Part shown: piece after piece, positions 36,251 to 39,743 of the stretch
How positions within the stretch are numbered: the first letter of the stretch is position 1
How the letters are laid out: the number at the start of each line of letters is the position of its first letter
Assembly (NCBI GenBank): GCA_023091735.1
Contig: JALKBU010000444.1
Span: forward strand, 1-39,743
DNA length: 39,743 nt
Direction of reading: 5' to 3'
DNA from: Trichomonas tenax
Lineage: Eukaryota; Parabasalia; Trichomonadida; Trichomonadidae
Notes under the pieces: model-generated
The model's input: the letters and a program-made list of their open reading frames with translations, nothing else
What the model was told of the DNA's origin: nothing
Database searches by the model: none
Program-made: the position numbers and the translations under genes

Positions 36251-36886
36251 ATGGAGTTTTGCTATGCTGCAGTCCTCAGGAAAGACATCCCTCTGGTGCA
36301 GCACTGCCCGCAGGAGGGGAACTTCGACCTCTTCTTCCAGCGGTACGTAGACAAGCACAAACTCGAGAACGGGAAGACGATCTTGATTCTCGAAAATTTC
36401 CTGTGGGGAATCCTCCAGGAGGAAGAGGGCCTCATTTACATATGCGTCCTCAAAGGCACAAATGACGACAAAACGGTAGAAAAGGCAGTTGAAGATATCA
36501 AAAGCAGATTTATTCGCGCGCACGGCAACGATTGGAGGAAATCCGCGCCGTTTGGGCTCCAGACGAGCTTCGAACCTCAGCTAATTTTAGTGAAACAGTC
36601 GCTTTTGTCGTTTACTGGAACTTTAACTCCACCGTCTCAAATTGGAGACTTGGATGATGATTCAACGGGTTCACCACTCCTCGCTGATGATGATACGCAG
36701 TCTGATTTTGACAGCAACATAACAGATGTCAGTCTTATCATCAAAACACCGCCTGCGTTAAATAAGAGGTTCGAAATCAAATCAGCTTGCGTTTGGATTC
36801 TTATTTTCTTCATTTGTGCTGTTCTAATTTATACAACCCTCGCTCTAATTTGCGGAGGTCTTGATCTATCTCCAAGATGTTTATAA
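36251..36886 (+). CDS. Longin-domain tail-anchored membrane protein
   Basis: A 211-residue protein if started at the ATG at 36251 (MEFCYAAVLRKDIPLVQHCP). An upstream in-frame ATG at 36188 would add 21 residues that do not fit a longin start. Residues 1 to about 120 match a longin domain: a first strand with YAAV, then a helix, strands ENGKTILILENFLWGILQEE and LIYICVLKG, and the long helix VEKAVEDIKSRFIRAHG. VAMP7/Ykt6-type longins next carry a SNARE helix with a central Arg. Here that segment is an acidic, Ser/Thr-rich linker (about 135-180), with no heptad SNARE motif. A C-terminal membrane anchor follows (about 184-206), then GGLDLSPRCL. This is the architecture of non-SNARE longins such as phytolongins; a trafficking role is inferred. 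Confidence 0.72.
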   Translation: MEFCYAAVLRKDIPLVQHCPQEGNFDLFFQRYVDKHKLENGKTILILENFLWGILQEEEGLIYICVLKGTNDDKTVEKAVEDIKSRFIRAHGNDWRKSAPFGLQTSFEPQLILVKQSLLSFTGTLTPPSQIGDLDDDSTGSPLLADDDTQSDFDSNITDVSLIIKTPPALNKRFEIKSACVWILIFFICAVLIYTTLALICGGLDLSPRCL

Positions 36887-37262
36887 ATTCACCATAATAT
36901 TAGTTTTAAAGCGGATCTCATTCTTTGTATTTTATACTTTCGATATAAATTTTAATATTAAAAATTGACATATGATATAAAGGCAATGAGGAATATAACA
37001 ATTAAAAAAACTTTGAAGGATATCTTTTGCTGAACTCATATGGCATTCTTTTTCCTTTGATATTGATATCACCAAAATATGAAGAGTTATAGTGCTAATT
37101 CTATAGAAGAATATTGATTCCGTTGCCAATGGATTGATGAATGAATATTTAAACAAATTGGAAATCACAACAAGAAACACGGAGATTTCGATGAGAATGA
37201 TGAAAAACTTTTTCGATGCTTTGGGGCATTCCATGCAGTTTCATTAGAAAATCAGAAGATGT

Positions 37263-37332
37263 GAAGACTTCGATGTATGAAGTGACATTGAACGAATGAA
37301 GACTTCAATGTATGAAGTGACATTGAAAGAAT
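37263..37332 (+). repeat. 35-bp tandem duplication
   Basis: Two adjacent 35-bp units (37263-37297 and 37298-37332), beginning GAAGACTTC and containing TGTATGAAGTGACATTGAA, differ at two positions. They lie about 140 bp upstream of the CWC22-like frame. Confidence 0.75.
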
Positions 37333-37421
37333 AGAATAGCTTGCAACTTATATATTTATGCCTTTCAAAGTTGTTTCTAAATTCCAACAGAAGGTATTGT
37401 CGACTGGTTTTAAAACTGATA

Positions 37422-37455
37422 TTTTTGTCATGTAAAATTATATTTGTCATGCAAA
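37422..37455 (+). promoter_or_regulatory. Paired TTTGTCATG motifs before the CWC22-like gene
   Basis: TTTTTGTCATGTAAAA and ATTTGTCATGCAAAG, with TTGTC cores 19 bp apart (37425 and 37444). The same word and the same 19-bp spacing occur upstream of SMC2. The second copy is only about 20 bp before the first codons that look like protein, so transcription may begin within or near this pair. Confidence 0.45.
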
Positions 37456-37471
37456 GTTAGGGAGTCAAAGT

Positions 37472-39493
37472 TTGGTGGGAAAAGTGACCTTCAGAATTTT
37501 GCAACCCGAAGAACGTTCGAAACTTCGTTGGAAATATTACGCCAACAACATTTCGAGGATCCTCGATCCCGACATGAAGATCACTGAGCCACAGCAACTG
37601 ATTGATCCCTCCGAAGGCTTAATTAAGTGCTATTTGCAGTGGACTCATCCTTATTTTGCGCGTAGATTGTTAGAATTTTCATGCATAAGCAGGGAACATT
37701 CAATGGTCGGCGCAGCTTTGCTGACTATTATCCATTCAAGGCTTCCAACAGTCACATATAACGTAATGAAATACGTAGCTTTTGAATACAACAATGCGAT
37801 AAGAAAAGATAATTACGATGCAGTAAAATACACAGCAATGTTCTTTTCTTCGTGTTATAGGTTTAATATTATATCAGCGAATTTAATGTATTCAATTTTT
37901 CTTAATATACTAGGTTACAAGAACAAGTACATGCAGGTAGTTCTAGATTTGATCCGTTTGTGCGGTCCCGCATTAGATCAAGAAATGCCCGGTGAATTTA
38001 CGAATCTTTTCACCGAAATCGTGAGGATGGCAAGCAGCAGGTACGATGATGATATCCAGAGAATCACACGATGGAGATCTCAAGATTATGCAGGAACAGT
38101 TTTTAGCAAAGAATATCACGCTTATTCAAGGACTCCTTATAGATTGTCTGTTTTAGAAGAATACGGAGACCCCCTTAACGACTTCTTGATTGAAGAAATA
38201 ACAGAAGATCCGACACACAAAATACACAAAGGATATAATTTCGAAGAATTCGACAAAGTTTATGAAGTTTATACAGATCAAATTCGTGAATTTGTTGGCG
38301 AAGATATTGAAGATGTTCCAGAATTACGAGCTTCGCAGCCGGCACAACAGGTAACGAAAAATGAGGAAGAGCAAGTTGAAAATCAAGAAGGAGAAGAAGA
38401 AACTCAACAACAAGCTGAAGAAGTTTATGAAGAAGTTGATGAACCAGAAGAAGATAATTCAACACAGATCGCAATCGAAGAAAACAAACTTAAACAAGCA
38501 AATCTTGAATTCCAGAAGACAATTTATCTCACCGTTACATCAACAGCAACTGCGTCTGAAGCTGCTCACAAGCTTGTCAAAATATTGATCGAAGATGATA
38601 AAGTAATGACACGTTCTAAAAACAGAGAGAAGAAAGCACTCACAGAACCTCACAAACGCATCCTTGTTGAAACATTGATTGAGTACATCGGACACAACCA
38701 AGCATACGACCGTAACCTTGCACACATCGTTAGATTGCTGATAAACGCACGCGTAGACACACGAAAATTAGTTGAGGAAAACTTTAGAAGAATCTATGCT
38801 AATCTTGCAAGTTACAAATCAACACAGATCATCAACATCGCAGGTATGTTTGCTTATCTTTTAGCCACAGAATCGATCAGCTGGCAAGTTTTATCCATCA
38901 TCAGATTATCCCCAGAAGACACCAACACGGAACAGCGCCAGTTCATCCGCTATTTGATGGAGAGACTTGCAGAAGGTCCAGCCGAGACAACATCAAAGTC
39001 ATGGCTGATCAAGAAGCTCAAAGAACCAGAGGTAGAAGCAGCAATGAGCGGAATTTTCCTCACTGATACACATGAGCACGCTGAGATTGTTTCACAGTTC
39101 TTCAGTGCAATCAATCTTGATTTCCTCGCAGAAGGTGTCAATGCAAAGATCGCAATGATGAGTGCTCAGCCACAGACTTCCATTGAGTTGCCAAATGAAT
39201 ACAGAGAATCATCAAATGATGAGGATAATGCGAATCCTGCTCAAGAAGAGGAGAGACTCAGAAAAATACTGTTAATACAGAAGAAGAAACAATCAAATGC
39301 ACCACAGAATGATGTTGTTACAGTTACAAACGAGAAGAGCTCCGATTATTCAGAATCTGGCTCTGAGGATGAGGCTGCAGATAGAAGAAAGAAACACAGA
39401 AATAATCGCCATCATAAGCATCATCATAGCCACCATCACCATAATCATCACCACCGACACCACTCAAAGTCAGGTAGTTTTTGTATTTTGTAA
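37472..39493 (+). CDS. CWC22: CWC22-like splicing factor (MIF4G + MA3), start uncertain
   Basis: About 673 residues. The N-terminal MIF4G-like helical domain (to about 200) includes LLEFSCISREHSMVGAALLT and other blocks matching CWC22. An acidic linker (about 295-345) is followed by an MA3 domain (about 348-460) with FQKTIYLTVTSTATASEAAH, then SYKSTQIINIAGMFAYLLAT and SWQVLSIIRLSPED, close to human CWC22. The C-terminus is acidic/Ser-rich, then very His-rich (about 15 His in 25 residues). CWC22 is a spliceosome protein that also loads eIF4A3 for exon-junction complexes. The frame is open from a TAA at 37433, but no ATG occurs before codon 35 (37574), which lies inside the conserved region. 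A missing 5' exon, non-ATG initiation or a sequence error would explain it. Confidence 0.82.
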   Translation: MVGKVTFRILQPEERSKLRWKYYANNISRILDPDMKITEPQQLIDPSEGLIKCYLQWTHPYFARRLLEFSCISREHSMVGAALLTIIHSRLPTVTYNVMKYVAFEYNNAIRKDNYDAVKYTAMFFSSCYRFNIISANLMYSIFLNILGYKNKYMQVVLDLIRLCGPALDQEMPGEFTNLFTEIVRMASSRYDDDIQRITRWRSQDYAGTVFSKEYHAYSRTPYRLSVLEEYGDPLNDFLIEEITEDPTHKIHKGYNFEEFDKVYEVYTDQIREFVGEDIEDVPELRASQPAQQVTKNEEEQVENQEGEEETQQQAEEVYEEVDEPEEDNSTQIAIEENKLKQANLEFQKTIYLTVTSTATASEAAHKLVKILIEDDKVMTRSKNREKKALTEPHKRILVETLIEYIGHNQAYDRNLAHIVRLLINARVDTRKLVEENFRRIYANLASYKSTQIINIAGMFAYLLATESISWQVLSIIRLSPEDTNTEQRQFIRYLMERLAEGPAETTSKSWLIKKLKEPEVEAAMSGIFLTDTHEHAEIVSQFFSAINLDFLAEGVNAKIAMMSAQPQTSIELPNEYRESSNDEDNANPAQEEERLRKILLIQKKKQSNAPQNDVVTVTNEKSSDYSESGSEDEAADRRKKHRNNRHHKHHHSHHHHNHHHRHHSKSGSFCIL

Positions 39494-39743
39494 GATGAAT
39501 AAATTTTGCTTTATTTGTTATACAGATATTCTCACAGTATTTATCTCAATGCACATGAGATTTATATCTGTGTATATTGATCAAAGAATCAAATTATTTA
39601 TAATGATTCATGCAAATTTGGGAAAATTTTTCCTTCTGCGGTGTAGTCCCGCGACCTTCATAACTTTTTATCTGATCAATATTTTTTCGATTTGAAAGTA
39701 CTTTCATGTACATATTGATAGTTGTCTATCCAGTGGTATAAGT
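39494..39743. other. Gene-free right edge
   Basis: The 3' flank of the CWC22-like gene. TAA/TAAA words close to the stop could serve for polyadenylation. No gene seen. Confidence 0.4.

Larger units (their letters stand above)
36887..37471. other. Spacer before the CWC22-like gene
   Basis: AT-rich with no supportable gene; a 100-codon minus-strand frame at 36932-37234 lacks any domain. It contains a 35-bp tandem duplication at 37263-37332 and paired TTTGTCATG motifs at 37422-37455. Confidence 0.4.

Noticed and set aside
37472..39493. NOM1/SGD1 instead of CWC22
   Set aside because: NOM1 also has MIF4G and MA3 domains, but the FQKTIYLTVTSTATASEAAH and IAGMFAYLLATESISW blocks fit CWC22 better by eye.
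1..39743. T. vaginalis-type initiator (TCAYTWY) as a general promoter
   Set aside because: Matches occur before a few genes only (about 1481, 8683-8736 on the minus strand, and 27935). Most starts, including the kinase, golgin and RRP12 genes, have none near the ATG, so I do not annotate it as the rule.

Overview
The window reads as nuclear DNA of a parabasalid (trichomonad-type) protist. It is AT-rich between genes. Every long gene is intronless. Genes lie on both strands in short, unrelated neighbourhoods, some packed very tightly (54 bp between two divergent starts, 17 bp between two convergent stops). The markers behind this assignment are a DUF3447/ankyrin gene with relics of it, very long coiled-coil proteins, a Sam50 homologue expected in a hydrogenosome outer membrane, and an enolase with an N-terminal helical extension. 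The T. vaginalis initiator (TCAYTWY just before the ATG) is not consistently present, so I do not name a species.

Layout. 1-1.9 kb: a transposon-like element with long imperfect inverted arms (about 172-1213) that encloses a decayed tRNA-like segment, then a small decayed ORF. 1.9-7.6 kb (-): a 1918-residue coiled-coil protein with two internal repeat systems. 8.0-9.5 kb: a divergent pair, a Frag1/DRAM/Sfk1-like membrane protein (-) and a small coiled-coil protein (+). 9.8-11.7 kb (+): a GRIP-domain golgin. 12.2-13.4 kb (+): a Ser/Thr kinase. 13.4-15.0 kb: gene-free, with an ankyrin relic. 15.0-18.2 kb (+): RRP12-like ribosome assembly factor. 18.5-19.4 kb (+): a seven-helix membrane protein. 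19.5-21.3 kb (-): a 592-residue coiled-coil protein. 21.3-25.1 kb: repeat-rich and gene-poor, with an inverted copy of a DUF3447 gene end and a 37-bp minisatellite. 25.15-27.8 kb: Sam50 (+) and a Polo-like kinase (-), tail to tail. 28.0-29.3 kb: DUF3447 gene followed by ankyrin debris embedded in the 37-bp minisatellite. 30.2-33.7 kb (+): SMC2. 33.8-35.2 kb (+): enolase. 36.25-36.9 kb (+): longin-domain membrane protein. 37.5-39.5 kb (+): CWC22-like splicing factor.

The genes form no operon or single pathway. They are mostly core eukaryotic functions: chromosome condensation (SMC2), mitotic control (Polo-like kinase), ribosome assembly (RRP12), splicing (CWC22), Golgi/vesicle traffic (GRIP golgin, longin), organelle outer-membrane biogenesis (Sam50) and glycolysis (enolase). 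The most unusual material is the link between the 37-bp minisatellite and DUF3447/ankyrin gene ends at three loci, a recurring TTTGTC(R)YGT promoter-like motif with 19-bp spacing, the long-armed element carrying a tRNA-like core, and a CWC22 frame with no in-frame ATG ahead of its conserved start. I found no CRISPR array, rRNA, intact tRNA or prokaryote-type defence system.
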